Shown: positions 1-7,017 of the stretch, in pieces
How the letters are laid out: every line of letters begins with the position of its first letter
Numbering within the stretch: position 1 is the stretch's first letter
DNA from: Lachnospiraceae bacterium
GTDB taxonomy: Bacteria > Bacillota > Clostridia > Lachnospirales > Lachnospiraceae
Direction: 5' to 3'
DNA: 8,000 nt
Assembly: GCA_900766815.1 (NCBI GenBank)
Contig: CAAFWV010000008.1
Span: forward strand, 1-8,000
Notes under the pieces: model-generated
Database searches by the model: none
What the model was told of the DNA's origin: nothing
Seen by the model: only the letters and a program-made list of their open reading frames with translations
Program-made: the position numbers and the translations under genes

Positions 1-699
1 AAGGTTAACCAGAGCAAGATGGATGATGCTACCAACAGAATGCAGCAGATTAATGAGAGCACCAATGAGTGCAGGGACATCATCTGGGAGCTTGGAGAGA
101 AGTCCAAGGAAATCTTCGGAATCACACAGGTTATTACAGGTATTTCCAACCAGACCAATATTCTGGCACTCAATGCATCCATTGAGGCGGCAAGAGCCGG
201 CGAGCACGGCAAGGGCTTTGCGGTTGTTGCAAGTGAGATTCAGAAGCTTGCAGAGCAGACCAGACGTGCCGTTGATGATATCGGCAACATCGTAACAGAG
301 GCTGTGGAGCATACAGAGAAGGCTGTAAGCGTTATGGACCAGAGCGTTGAGCTTACAAGCGCAGGTATGGAGAGCATCCGTGAGGTGGGCGATTCGACAG
401 CTGAGATTACTTCAAGCAATATCACCATGACAGAGAGACTGAACGAGATGGACAAGACAGTCGAGGCCATCAGAGAGAGCAGTAACAGAGTGGCTCAAGG
501 CATGGAGATGGTTAATGATGCTACCAAGAGCAACTGTGGCGCAATCGAGCATGTTAGTGCTGCCACTGAGGAGAATAGTGCAGGCGTTGAGGAAATTGAG
601 AGCATGGTTCTCAGAATCAGGAGCCTGGCAGCCTCACAGGTTGAGACTGAGAGTGGCGTGATCGATTCTCAGAATGAGATTAATGCTATGGTTGAGTGA
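1..699 (+). CDS. Methyl-accepting chemotaxis protein, C-terminal signalling domain (5' truncated by window)
   Basis: The reading frame is open from base 1 (first codon AAG) to TGA at 697-699, so the real start lies upstream and only the last 232 residues are present. They form the long antiparallel coiled-coil signalling domain of a chemoreceptor. The hairpin-tip signature is clear: QTNILALNASIEAARAGE followed by GKGFAVVASEIQKLAEQ (about nt 151-261), the region that contacts CheA and CheW. A second heptad-rich arm follows, with an AATEENSAGVEEI segment near nt 562-600 that fits a methylation-helix consensus. There is no C-terminal pentapeptide of the CheR-tethering NWETF type. By family knowledge it passes ligand signals to the CheA kinase and so to the flagellar motor. 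Sensor domain and membrane segments lie outside the window, so ligand and membrane location are unknown. The next gene, a GGDEF-EAL protein, is 405 bp away behind its own promoter and is probably not co-transcribed. Confidence 0.96.
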   Translation, partial: KVNQSKMDDATNRMQQINESTNECRDIIWELGEKSKEIFGITQVITGISNQTNILALNASIEAARAGEHGKGFAVVASEIQKLAEQTRRAVDDIGNIVTEAVEHTEKAVSVMDQSVELTSAGMESIREVGDSTAEITSSNITMTERLNEMDKTVEAIRESSNRVAQGMEMVNDATKSNCGAIEHVSAATEENSAGVEEIESMVLRIRSLAASQVETESGVIDSQNEINAMVE

Positions 700-825
700 G
701 CCTGTAATTGTTAAGAATTAGGTAGAATAATATCCCCAAATAGAAAAAAAGATTCAGTTTAGGGATTGAGCACAATTGAGAAAATTTACGTTTATTTGAG
801 TTAATTGAGATTAGTTAAGAGAGCG

Positions 826-874
826 ATACATCGGGATTTCCTATAATTAGGGCATTCCGATGTATTTTGTTTTT
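826..874 (+). terminator. Possible intrinsic terminator formed by palindrome A1
   Basis: The A1 palindrome can form a 12-bp RNA stem with one G-U pair and a 16-nt loop. On the + strand it runs directly into TTTTGTTTTT (865-874). It lies 127 bp past the stop of the chemoreceptor gene, and no better terminator is seen before it. The stem is only moderately GC-rich and the loop is large, so termination strength is uncertain. Confidence 0.4.
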
Positions 875-978
875 AGATACATCGGAAATAAGGATGTAAG
901 CCCATCCCGATGTATGTGAAAACCTTGATTAGAGACAGATACATCGGGATGGGTTATGTCAGGGGCGTTCCGATGCAT
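826..978. repeat. Array I: three 40-bp ATACATCGG palindromes (A1-A3)
   Basis: Three inverted-repeat elements lie at 826-865, 877-915 and 939-978. Each has arms of about 12 bp of the form ATACATCGGGAT facing ATTCCGATGTAT (or the reverse), around an unconserved middle of about 16 bp. A1 and A3 are 40 bp, A2 is 39 bp. The gaps are 11 bp (A1-A2) and 23 bp (A2-A3), the same two gap lengths as in the larger array at 6852-7663. In A1 and A3 the left arm carries GGGAT and the right arm the complement of GGAAT or GGAAC; A2 is the reverse. The elements fill most of the gap between the chemoreceptor gene and the GGDEF-EAL gene. They are not coding. The function is unknown: candidates are a REP-like dispersed repeat, transcript-end hairpins, or protein-binding sites. 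Confidence 0.93.
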
Positions 979-995
979 CTGATACTTTATTTCCC

Positions 996-1072
996 ACCTA
1001 CAATAACTTTACTCTATCAAGAGCATATTCATATTGTATATATTCAAATTTTTCTGATATAATATTGTAGGT
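996..1072. promoter_or_regulatory. 10-bp inverted repeat bracketing the GGDEF-EAL promoter
   Basis: ACCTACAATA (996-1005) and its exact reverse complement TATTGTAGGT (1063-1072) are 67 bp apart centre to centre. The downstream half starts at the last base of the predicted -10 box and covers the expected transcription start; the upstream half sits near -70. This is the layout of a two-site operator that could be bridged by DNA looping. That function is inference: the sequence shows only the perfect 10-bp match and its position. Confidence 0.4.
1034..1063 (+). promoter_or_regulatory. Sigma-A-type promoter for the GGDEF-EAL gene
   Basis: There is a perfect TATAAT -10 box at 1058-1063, preceded by TGA (extended -10: TG at 1055-1056). 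An 18-bp spacer separates it from TTGTAT at 1034-1039, which matches the -35 consensus at 4 of 6 positions. Transcription would start near 1070, giving a leader of about 35 nt. An AAGGGG Shine-Dalgarno at 1090-1095 is 9 nt before the ATG at 1105. No cyclic-di-GMP riboswitch could fit in so short a leader. Confidence 0.7.
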
Positions 1073-1104
1073 TATTTATCGCAACCGATAAGGGGCATGG
1101 GTTT

Positions 1105-3828
1105 ATGGACAACAGTATGCTTAGAAGCACGAATGATCCAATTGTTAAGAGGTTTTTTGAGAAGCTGAGCGATGCCATGGGCATCTATGTCTGCAGCTAT
1201 GATTATTGCGGCAAGCTCATCAACGACTTCACCGGCAACGAAGCGGAAATTGCCATTCTCGACGAGATTGTCTCCGGCGAGCTTCGCCACCAGATGTTCC
1301 AGCGACTGACCTTGGACAGCATCGAGGACCAGATTATCGAGGATACGGTGAACCCCTATGTGAAGGCCGCTGCGGTCGCGCTCAAGTTCCAGGGCGCCTG
1401 CAAGGAGGTATGGTTCTTCGCCGGCGTGCTTCTCCCCGAAGGAGATGACACTCCCCTTCCGGAAAAAGTGCGAGGATTGACAAAGTTCACCACAGAGCAT
1501 AAGTTTAACTGCGCTATCGACGCCTGCAGAGAGATGGGCAGGTACAGGGTAAGCGCTGAGCTTAGCCTTAACCAGTACGAGGAAGAGAGTCGCAGGTCGC
1601 TTTTCTCCGTAAATGAGATGTCTGAGAGCCTAAGACAGGTTGAGACCTTGACCAGGATTCTTAAGTATCTTGACAGTGATAAGAATTATGATGTGATTAT
1701 GCATGACTTCCTTGAGATAACTGCGGAGTTCCTTGGGGTTGGTCAGGCAAGCATATTTAAGATAAATGAAGAGAATGATTTCTCCATGGATGTGATGTCC
1801 AATTATACAATTCAGGGAGAGACCGCACCCTTTGACAGGACTAAGGGACTTATCAAATTACCCTTCCTTGAGGGCAGGAAGCCGATAATACTGTCGGCAG
1901 GAAGTGTGGCACTGGACCATATAGGTAAGCTCTGGCCCAGGATGGAATGCAAGGCCTGTGTTGCCATGCCTATATCAATCGGTCAGGTAACCAATCTCTT
2001 CGCTGTATATTTCGAGACTAAGTTTGAGAGAAACTGGAAGATAGAGGAGCTTCAGTTCTTAAGTGATGCAATAAGGGTTCTTCAGAATGTCCTTGATAAG
2101 AGACTGCAGAAGAATTCGCTTCTTACATCCTTTGCATCCCTTGAGGAGATTTTGGAGCATGTGGGCTGTGCGATTTGTGTATGCAATCATGCTACCCATA
2201 AAATGTTATTTAAGAATAAGCAAATGCACGCGTTTTTCCCGGATAATAAGATGGATGCTGAGCTATATGGCATCATCTGGGAGCCGAAGGCAGACATGCG
2301 CAATGTCGTTGAATATTATGATTATGACAGCGGCCGGTGGTTTGAGATTCACTACAGTCAGATAACCTGGGTGGATGGCAGCAGGGTGGCGCTGTATGCA
2401 ATCTACGACGTGACTGAGAAGAAGAATAATCAGAACAGGATTGAGCAGCAGGCCTATACGGATTATCTGACGGGACTGCTGAACCGTATGTGCTGCGAGA
2501 GGGATTTGGCGCGCATTATTGATGAAGCGAAGAAGAGGCAACAGACAGGAGCGCTGCTGTATCTGGATTTGGATGATTTCAAGCATATCAACGATGGTCT
2601 GGGTCATCAGTATGGTGATATCCTGCTTAAGGAGATATCGGCAGCGATTCATTCGATTAAGGGAATCGAGGAGACCTGCTATCGAATGGGCGGTGATGAG
2701 TTCGTAATCATTGTTCCGCCGAGAAGCTATCGGTTCTTTAACGAGATTCTGGATAATATCAAGGGTGTGTTTGTGCGGCCCTGGTTCTTAAAGGACGGCG
2801 AATATTACTGCACCATGAGTATGGGTATGGTCACCTTCCCGGATGAGGGTGACAATGTTGAGGACCTCATTAAGAAGGCTGACATTGCCATGTATTCGGC
2901 TAAGAAGACCGGAAAAAACCGTGTGGCCAAATATAATTCCGAGTCCTTAAGTGAGTCCAACAAGCGCCTGGATATGGAGAAGAATATGAGGGATGCCATC
3001 GGCATGGGCTTTGATGAATTCCTTATATACTACCAGCCGATTATTGATATATCCAAGCCCAAGGCACCCTGCGTCGGTGCGGAAGCACTGATCAGATGGG
3101 ATTCCAAGGAGCTTGGCTTCATATCGCCGACGGATTTTATCCCGCTTGCGGAATATCTGGGACTTATCAATCCGATTGGCAATTATGTACTGAAGAAGGC
3201 CTGCGAGGAGTGTAAGAAATGGAATGACAACGGACATCCCGAATATAAGGTGAATGTCAATCTGTCCGTGGTTCAGCTCATGCAGGATAATATAGTTGAG
3301 ATTGTGAAGGAGACAGTGAAGGAGACCGGTATTACTCCCGGCAATCTGACGTTGGAAGTAACGGAAAGCCTCGCAATCAATGATATGGAGAGAATGAAGG
3401 ACATCATGACCGAGATACGTTCACTCGGAGTCAGGATTGCGCTGGATGATTTTGGTACGGGCTATTCTTCACTGAATCACATCAGGGAGATTCCGCTCGA
3501 TGTTATCAAGGTTGACCAGTCGTTTATCCGCGAACTTGAGGAGGACGATTATTCCAAGTCCTTCATCAAGATGGTGGCCGAGCTTGCCGGTGCAATCGGC
3601 GTATCCATCTGCGTCGAGGGTGTCGAGACGGCCGCACAGTACAAGATTCTACGTGGTATGAAGGTGCTTATTGCCCAGGGCTTCTATTTCGACAAGCCTC
3701 TGCCCCGGGACGAGTTTGAGCGGAAATATGTCTTGCCTAGCACGGAAAGCGATGGAAGCGCTATAAACGCTAAAGGTGATGGAAGCACTATAAATGCTAA
3801 AGGCGATGGAAGCGCTAAGGGTAAGTGA
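1105..3828 (+). CDS. GGDEF-EAL cyclic-di-GMP turnover protein with GAF and PAS-like input domains
   Basis: This 907-residue protein carries both domains that make and break the second messenger cyclic di-GMP. Residues 1-145 are an unassigned N-terminal input segment. About 180-330 resembles a GAF domain, and about 345-437 looks PAS-like, ending in YDVTEKK. The GGDEF domain follows (LDLDDF at 487-492, GGDEF at 529-533). The position of the RxxD inhibitory site, 5 residues before GGDEF, reads GIEE, so product inhibition there is probably lost. The EAL domain keeps every expected catalytic residue: E660 (EAL), N719, E751/E754 (EVTES), D781-D782 (DDFGTGYSS), K802, E838/E841 (EGVET) and Q858. Both activities are therefore plausible, and which one dominates cannot be told. 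No signal peptide or membrane helix is seen, so it is probably cytoplasmic. The ATG at 1105 has a good Shine-Dalgarno; an ATG at 1097 is out of frame. The C-terminal tail is repetitive, and bases 1200-1440 are more GC-rich than the rest. Confidence 0.95.
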   Translation: MDNSMLRSTNDPIVKRFFEKLSDAMGIYVCSYDYCGKLINDFTGNEAEIAILDEIVSGELRHQMFQRLTLDSIEDQIIEDTVNPYVKAAAVALKFQGACKEVWFFAGVLLPEGDDTPLPEKVRGLTKFTTEHKFNCAIDACREMGRYRVSAELSLNQYEEESRRSLFSVNEMSESLRQVETLTRILKYLDSDKNYDVIMHDFLEITAEFLGVGQASIFKINEENDFSMDVMSNYTIQGETAPFDRTKGLIKLPFLEGRKPIILSAGSVALDHIGKLWPRMECKACVAMPISIGQVTNLFAVYFETKFERNWKIEELQFLSDAIRVLQNVLDKRLQKNSLLTSFASLEEILEHVGCAICVCNHATHKMLFKNKQMHAFFPDNKMDAELYGIIWEPKADMRNVVEYYDYDSGRWFEIHYSQITWVDGSRVALYAIYDVTEKKNNQNRIEQQAYTDYLTGLLNRMCCERDLARIIDEAKKRQQTGALLYLDLDDFKHINDGLGHQYGDILLKEISAAIHSIKGIEETCYRMGGDEFVIIVPPRSYRFFNEILDNIKGVFVRPWFLKDGEYYCTMSMGMVTFPDEGDNVEDLIKKADIAMYSAKKTGKNRVAKYNSESLSESNKRLDMEKNMRDAIGMGFDEFLIYYQPIIDISKPKAPCVGAEALIRWDSKELGFISPTDFIPLAEYLGLINPIGNYVLKKACEECKKWNDNGHPEYKVNVNLSVVQLMQDNIVEIVKETVKETGITPGNLTLEVTESLAINDMERMKDIMTEIRSLGVRIALDDFGTGYSSLNHIREIPLDVIKVDQSFIRELEEDDYSKSFIKMVAELAGAIGVSICVEGVETAAQYKILRGMKVLIAQGFYFDKPLPRDEFERKYVLPSTESDGSAINAKGDGSTINAKGDGSAKGK
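3751..3825 (+). repeat. 27-bp in-frame tandem repeat in the C-terminal tail of the GGDEF-EAL protein
   Basis: Two full 27-bp copies (3751-3777 and 3778-3804) and a shortened third (3805-3825, ending at the stop) encode DGSAINAKG, DGSTINAKG and DGSAKGK. The two full copies differ at only a few bases. The repeat lies beyond the end of the EAL domain and encodes a flexible, hydrophilic, lysine-containing tail. It looks like a recent small expansion by slippage or unequal recombination and may vary in length between strains. Confidence 0.9.
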
Positions 3829-3902
3829 TGTGCAAAGCCTTGGATAAGTCAGTTCGGAGCGCTTTTTCCAATGAAACGATAATCAGTTTGGAGCTGGCAA
3901 AA

Positions 3903-3932
3903 TTGAGATATTTACTCTTAACAGAGTATGAA
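3903..3932 (+). promoter_or_regulatory. Weak candidate promoter and hairpin before glnS
   Basis: TTGAGA (3903-3908) and TATGAA (3927-3932) with an 18-bp spacer could serve as a weak promoter. Between them is a perfect 6-bp dyad, TACTCT-TAAC-AGAGTA (3913-3928), which could be an operator or a small RNA hairpin. The 126 bp between the two genes are too short for a T-box leader, which many tRNA-synthetase genes of Firmicutes carry. Read-through from the upstream gene is also possible, since no clear terminator is seen at 3829-3900. Confidence 0.3.
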
Positions 3933-3954
3933 ATATTTGGTAAAGGAATTAGAT

Positions 3955-5631
3955 ATGAGTACAGAAAGTAAGAATTTCATTGAGCAGATGATTGAGAAGG
4001 ATTTGGCAGACGGGGTATACGATACCGTCCATACCAGATTCCCTCCCGAACCTAACGGATATCTGCATATAGGACATGCCAAGAGCATCCTTTTGAATTA
4101 CGGGCTGGCCAAGAAGTACGGCGGCAAGTTCAATATGAGGTTCGATGATACCAACCCGACTAAGGAGAAGACGGAGTTCGTAGAGTCGATTATGGCTGAC
4201 ATCAAGTGGCTGGGAGCTGACTGGGAGGACAGGCTGTTCTTCGCATCGGATTATTTCGACAAGATGTATGAGGGTGCGGTGGCGCTGATTAAGAAGGGCA
4301 AGGCCTATGTGTCTGACTTAAGCGCAGAGGAGATTCGTGAATACCGCGGTACCCTGACAGAGCCCGGTAAGGATGACCCCGGCAGAAACAGAAGCGTTGA
4401 AGAGAATCTGAAGCTCTTTGAGGAGATGAAGGAGGGCAAATATGAGGATGGAACCAAGGTTCTCAGAGCCAGAATCGACATGTCATCTCCCAATATGAAT
4501 ATGAGAGATCCGGTAATCTACAGGGTGGCTCATATGACACATCACAATACAGGTGATAAGTGGTGTATCTATCCCATGTATGATTTCGCACATCCTATTG
4601 AGGATGCGGTTGAGGGAATTACCAACAGTATCTGTACACTTGAGTTCGAGGACCACAGACCTCTTTATGACTGGGTATTAATCGAGCTTGGATATAAGAA
4701 TTCTCCAAATGAGGCACCGAAGCAGACAGAGTTTGCCAAGATGTATCTCAATAATGTGGTTACAGGTAAGAGATATATCAAGAAGCTGGTAGAGGAGAAG
4801 ATAGTTGACGGCTGGGATGACCCGAGACTGGTATCGATTGCGGCGCTTAGAAGACGAGGCTTTACTCCCGAGTCTATCAAGATGTTCGTGGAATTAAGCG
4901 GAGTATCCAAGGCCAATTCGTGCTCTGATTATGCGATGCTTGAATATTGCATAAGAGAAGACCTTAAGGTTAAGAAGCCGAGAGTAATGGCTGTTCTTGA
5001 CCCGGTTAAGCTCATTATCGACAATTATCCCGAAGGACAGGTGGAGATGCTTGAGGTTCCGAACAACTTAGAGAACGAAGAGCTCGGCGCCCGTCAGGTT
5101 CCGTTTACTCGTGAGCTCTATATCGAGAGAGAGGACTTCATGGAGGAACCCGTTAAGAAGTATTTCAGAATGTTCCCGGGCAACGAAGTTCGTCTTATGC
5201 ATGCATACTTTGCTAAGTGCACAGGCTGTGACAAGGATGAGAATGGCAATATTACTGCTATTCATTGTACATATGACCCTGAGAGCAAGGGCGGCAACAG
5301 TCCTGACGGCCGTAAGGTTAAGGGTACCATTCACTGGGTATCGGCTACGGAGGGTATCAAGGTAGAGTGCAGACTCTATGAGAATCTGATAGATGAGGAG
5401 AAGGGTGTATACAATGAGGACGGAAGCCTCAACCTGAATCCCAATTCATTGGATGTAAGACCTGACTGTATTGTGGAGCCAAGTCTTAAGGACGCCAAGG
5501 GCTTTGACAAGTTCCAGTTTGTAAGAAACGGTTTCTTCTGTGTGGACTACAAGGATTCTACAGAGAATCATCCGGTCTTCAACAGAATCGTATCGCTTAA
5601 GAGCTCCTTCGTATTACCGAAGAAGGACTGA
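3955..5631 (+). CDS. glnS: Glutaminyl-tRNA synthetase
   Basis: Class I aminoacyl-tRNA synthetase that charges tRNA-Gln with glutamine using ATP, in the cytoplasm. The 558 residues agree with the family length (E. coli GlnRS is about 554). The start at 3955 is chosen over an in-frame ATG at 3928 because AAAGGA at 3942-3947 is 7 nt before it, and because MSTESKNFIEQMIEKDLADG aligns with the start of other GlnRS proteins. The catalytic core shows RFPPEPNGYLHIGHAKS with the HIGH motif at residues 38-41. The second signature, usually MSKR in GlnRS, reads TGKR at 270-273 and is followed by the family-typical GWDDPRL and ALRRRGFTPESI. The C-terminal half is the two-barrel anticodon-binding region and ends in FNRIVSLKSSF. 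Many Firmicutes lack GlnRS and use Glu-tRNA-Gln amidation, so its presence implies direct charging here. The gene lies 126 bp after an unrelated signalling gene. Confidence 0.98.
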   Translation: MSTESKNFIEQMIEKDLADGVYDTVHTRFPPEPNGYLHIGHAKSILLNYGLAKKYGGKFNMRFDDTNPTKEKTEFVESIMADIKWLGADWEDRLFFASDYFDKMYEGAVALIKKGKAYVSDLSAEEIREYRGTLTEPGKDDPGRNRSVEENLKLFEEMKEGKYEDGTKVLRARIDMSSPNMNMRDPVIYRVAHMTHHNTGDKWCIYPMYDFAHPIEDAVEGITNSICTLEFEDHRPLYDWVLIELGYKNSPNEAPKQTEFAKMYLNNVVTGKRYIKKLVEEKIVDGWDDPRLVSIAALRRRGFTPESIKMFVELSGVSKANSCSDYAMLEYCIREDLKVKKPRVMAVLDPVKLIIDNYPEGQVEMLEVPNNLENEELGARQVPFTRELYIEREDFMEEPVKKYFRMFPGNEVRLMHAYFAKCTGCDKDENGNITAIHCTYDPESKGGNSPDGRKVKGTIHWVSATEGIKVECRLYENLIDEEKGVYNEDGSLNLNPNSLDVRPDCIVEPSLKDAKGFDKFQFVRNGFFCVDYKDSTENHPVFNRIVSLKSSFVLPKKD

Positions 5632-5646
5632 TTCCGGTGGGATTTG

Positions 5647-5699
5647 GAATTTCGTGGTAGAAATTTGTGTTTGAAATTCTGTGGATGAAATTCTTTTTT
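5647..5699 (+). terminator. Weak candidate terminator after glnS
   Basis: GAATTTC (5647-5653) pairs with GAAATTC (5687-5693), which is followed by six T residues (5694-5699). A second GAAATTC at 5673-5679 offers an alternative pairing. The stem is short and AT-rich, so this is only a possible transcript end 16 bp past the glnS stop. Confidence 0.3.
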
Positions 5700-5744
5700 G
5701 GATTTTTGTGTTTATAGCCTTGGTTTTTGAGCTTTGTGTTTAAT

Positions 5745-5800
5745 TATTTGTTTGATGTTTGGTGTTTGATATTTTGTATTTGATGTTTTGTATTTGATAT
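5745..5800. repeat. 14-bp tandem repeat, about four copies
   Basis: Four consecutive 14-bp units (5745-5758, 5759-5772, 5773-5786, 5787-5800) follow the pattern TTTGTATTTGATRT. The last two differ by one base; the first two are more diverged. The tract sits in a T-rich, G/T-biased stretch (about 5640-5815) between glnS and the DUF2225 gene and encodes nothing credible. It may be a slippage-generated tract that varies in length. It ends 12 bp before the candidate -35 box of the next gene. Confidence 0.8.
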
Positions 5801-5811
5801 CCTGGACCTTT

Positions 5812-5840
5812 TTGAAAAATGACGGCTGATTGCATAGTAT
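5812..5840 (+). promoter_or_regulatory. Candidate promoter for the DUF2225 gene
   Basis: TTGAAA (5812-5817), a 17-bp spacer and TAGTAT (5835-5840) make a reasonable sigma-A promoter with a leader of about 50 nt. An alternative is an extended -10, TGATATAGA at 5865-5873, closer to the gene. The sequence does not decide between them. Confidence 0.35.
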
Positions 5841-5897
5841 GTCTTTATATAAAAAGCAGCAGGATGATATAGAATAATCGAAATTGAGGGGATTAAG

Positions 5898-6755
5898 ATG
5901 GACGGCAATTTATTTGCAGGAATTGGAAGTATGGGCCTTGAGGGTATCAGCGGTCTCAATTTGTACGGAGACCCTAAGGATAATGAGGCTACTCAGGAGA
6001 AGGTACAGACTCCTGAGGATATTGAAAGAGAGATGCTCTTTGAGAAATCCTATGAGTGCCCGTGCTGCTTCAGTACATTCAAGAATCATTCATTAAGAAC
6101 CGGTAAGGCTAAGCTTGCCAGTGTAGACTTAGACTTACATCAGAAGTTCGATAATATTGAACCGCTTAAATATGATGTTGTTTCATGTCCGCACTGTGGC
6201 TTCTCTGCAGTAACCAGGTTCTTCACACCTATGACACCGACTCAGAGAAAGACAACACTTCAGATGCTGCGTCAGGGATACATCCCACAGGACGAGCCTG
6301 AAGGAATATATGATTATGAATATGCGGTATCCAGATATAAGCTTGCTCTTGCCTGTGATGTGGCTAAGAATGCCAGGGCAAGTGAGAAAGCTTACACCTG
6401 TCTTCGTGCAGGCTGGATGTGCAGAACCTATAAGGAAGAACTGCAGCACGCTGAGAAGCCTGAGCCTGCCAAGGTTGTTCAGGCCAAGCTTTTGGAGAAT
6501 GAATTCCTTAAGAATGCCTACGAGGGCTTCATTGTTGCTCTTGGCAAGGAATCCTTCCCTATGTGCGGCATGGATGAGGGTACTGTCAATTATCTTATTG
6601 CAGCCCTTGCCTTCGAGCAGGGACATTATGAGATGAGTAGCAAGATGATATCAACCATCCTCTCATCATCAAGCGCTAATCCTCGTATGAAGGAGCGCGC
6701 CCGCGACCTCAAAGAGGAGGTCTTAAACGCCATGAAGAACTGCCCCAACCCATAA
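5898..6755 (+). CDS. DUF2225 family protein with two CxxC pairs
   Basis: A 285-residue protein recognised as a DUF2225 member, a family without an established function that is common in Firmicutes and related bacteria. The diagnostic region has one cysteine pair in YECPCCFSTF (C54 and C57, with an extra C56) and a second in CPHCGFSA (C97, C100), separated by the D-L-D...Y-D-V spacing typical of the family. The four cysteines probably bind a metal such as zinc; that is inference. The C-terminal part (about 140-280) is helical with TPR-like character, for example ASEKAYTCLRAGWMCRTYKEE and the stretch ending KERARDLKEEVLNAM. The first 45 residues are glycine-rich and acidic and look flexible. 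No signal peptide or membrane helix is seen. The ATG is preceded by GAGGGGA at 5886-5892, 5 nt away. It appears to be a single-gene unit, followed by the large repeat region. Confidence 0.9.
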   Translation: MDGNLFAGIGSMGLEGISGLNLYGDPKDNEATQEKVQTPEDIEREMLFEKSYECPCCFSTFKNHSLRTGKAKLASVDLDLHQKFDNIEPLKYDVVSCPHCGFSAVTRFFTPMTPTQRKTTLQMLRQGYIPQDEPEGIYDYEYAVSRYKLALACDVAKNARASEKAYTCLRAGWMCRTYKEELQHAEKPEPAKVVQAKLLENEFLKNAYEGFIVALGKESFPMCGMDEGTVNYLIAALAFEQGHYEMSSKMISTILSSSSANPRMKERARDLKEEVLNAMKNCPNP

Positions 6756-6794
6756 GTAGGGCAGGAAAATCGCGGGGTATTAAAGTAAGGATGA

Positions 6795-6891
6795 CTTGCG
6801 CGGGGATATGCTGCGAGGGAGTATAGGTAGAATCGCGGGAAATTAATTAGGATACATCGGGATGGCTATGAATTATTGAATTCCGATGTAT
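6795..6891 (+). repeat. B-A composite repeat, copy 1 (B1 + A4)
   Basis: A 54-bp B element (6795-6848, starting CTTGCGCGGG and ending in CGCGGGAAATTAATT) is followed after exactly 3 bp by a 40-bp A palindrome (6852-6891). Upstream, 6754-6785 contains what may be a degraded B tail (GTAGGGCAGG then AATCGCGGGG), overlapping the stop of the DUF2225 gene. A T-rich run follows the A4 hairpin (6891-6904), so it could also end the DUF2225 transcript. Confidence 0.88.
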
Positions 6892-6909
6892 TATGTTTGT
6901 TTTTGCCTG

Positions 6910-7006
6910 CTTGCGCGGGAGTATGCTGCGAGGAGATGCAGGTATATTCGCGGGAAATTAATTGGAATGCATCGGGATTGTAAGAAAAACTGGATTTCCG
7001 ATGTAT
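6910..7006 (+). repeat. B-A composite repeat, copy 2 (B2 + A5)
   Basis: B2 (6910-6963) aligns with B1 and B3 without gaps over 54 bp. After 3 bp comes A5 (6967-7006), whose left arm reads ATGCATCGGGAT. The composite is 97 bp, exactly the length of copies 1 and 3, and starts 18 bp after A4. Confidence 0.9.
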
Positions 7007-7017
7007 GTAGGATTTTG

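Noticed and set aside
732..766. Imperfect inverted repeat after the chemoreceptor gene (ATCCCCAAA / TTTAGGGAT)
   Set aside because: One mismatch, an AT-rich loop and no following T run; it does not fit an intrinsic terminator and shows no link to other features.
1063..1104. Cyclic-di-GMP riboswitch in the GGDEF-EAL leader
   Set aside because: The predicted leader is only about 35 nt, too short, and no conserved riboswitch core was seen upstream either.
1072..1500. 142-codon open frame on the - strand
   Set aside because: It is antisense to the GC-rich 5' end of the GGDEF-EAL gene, whose frame is supported by domains and a promoter; GC-rich codons leave the opposite strand open by chance.
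3829..3954. T-box riboswitch for glnS
   Set aside because: The gap is 126 bp, no T-box sequence or specifier stem is visible, and there is no terminator/antiterminator pair.
3928..3954. Earlier in-frame start for glnS
   Set aside because: It has no Shine-Dalgarno, overlaps the candidate -10 box and dyad, and adds 9 residues absent from related proteins; the ATG at 3955 has AAAGGA at good spacing.
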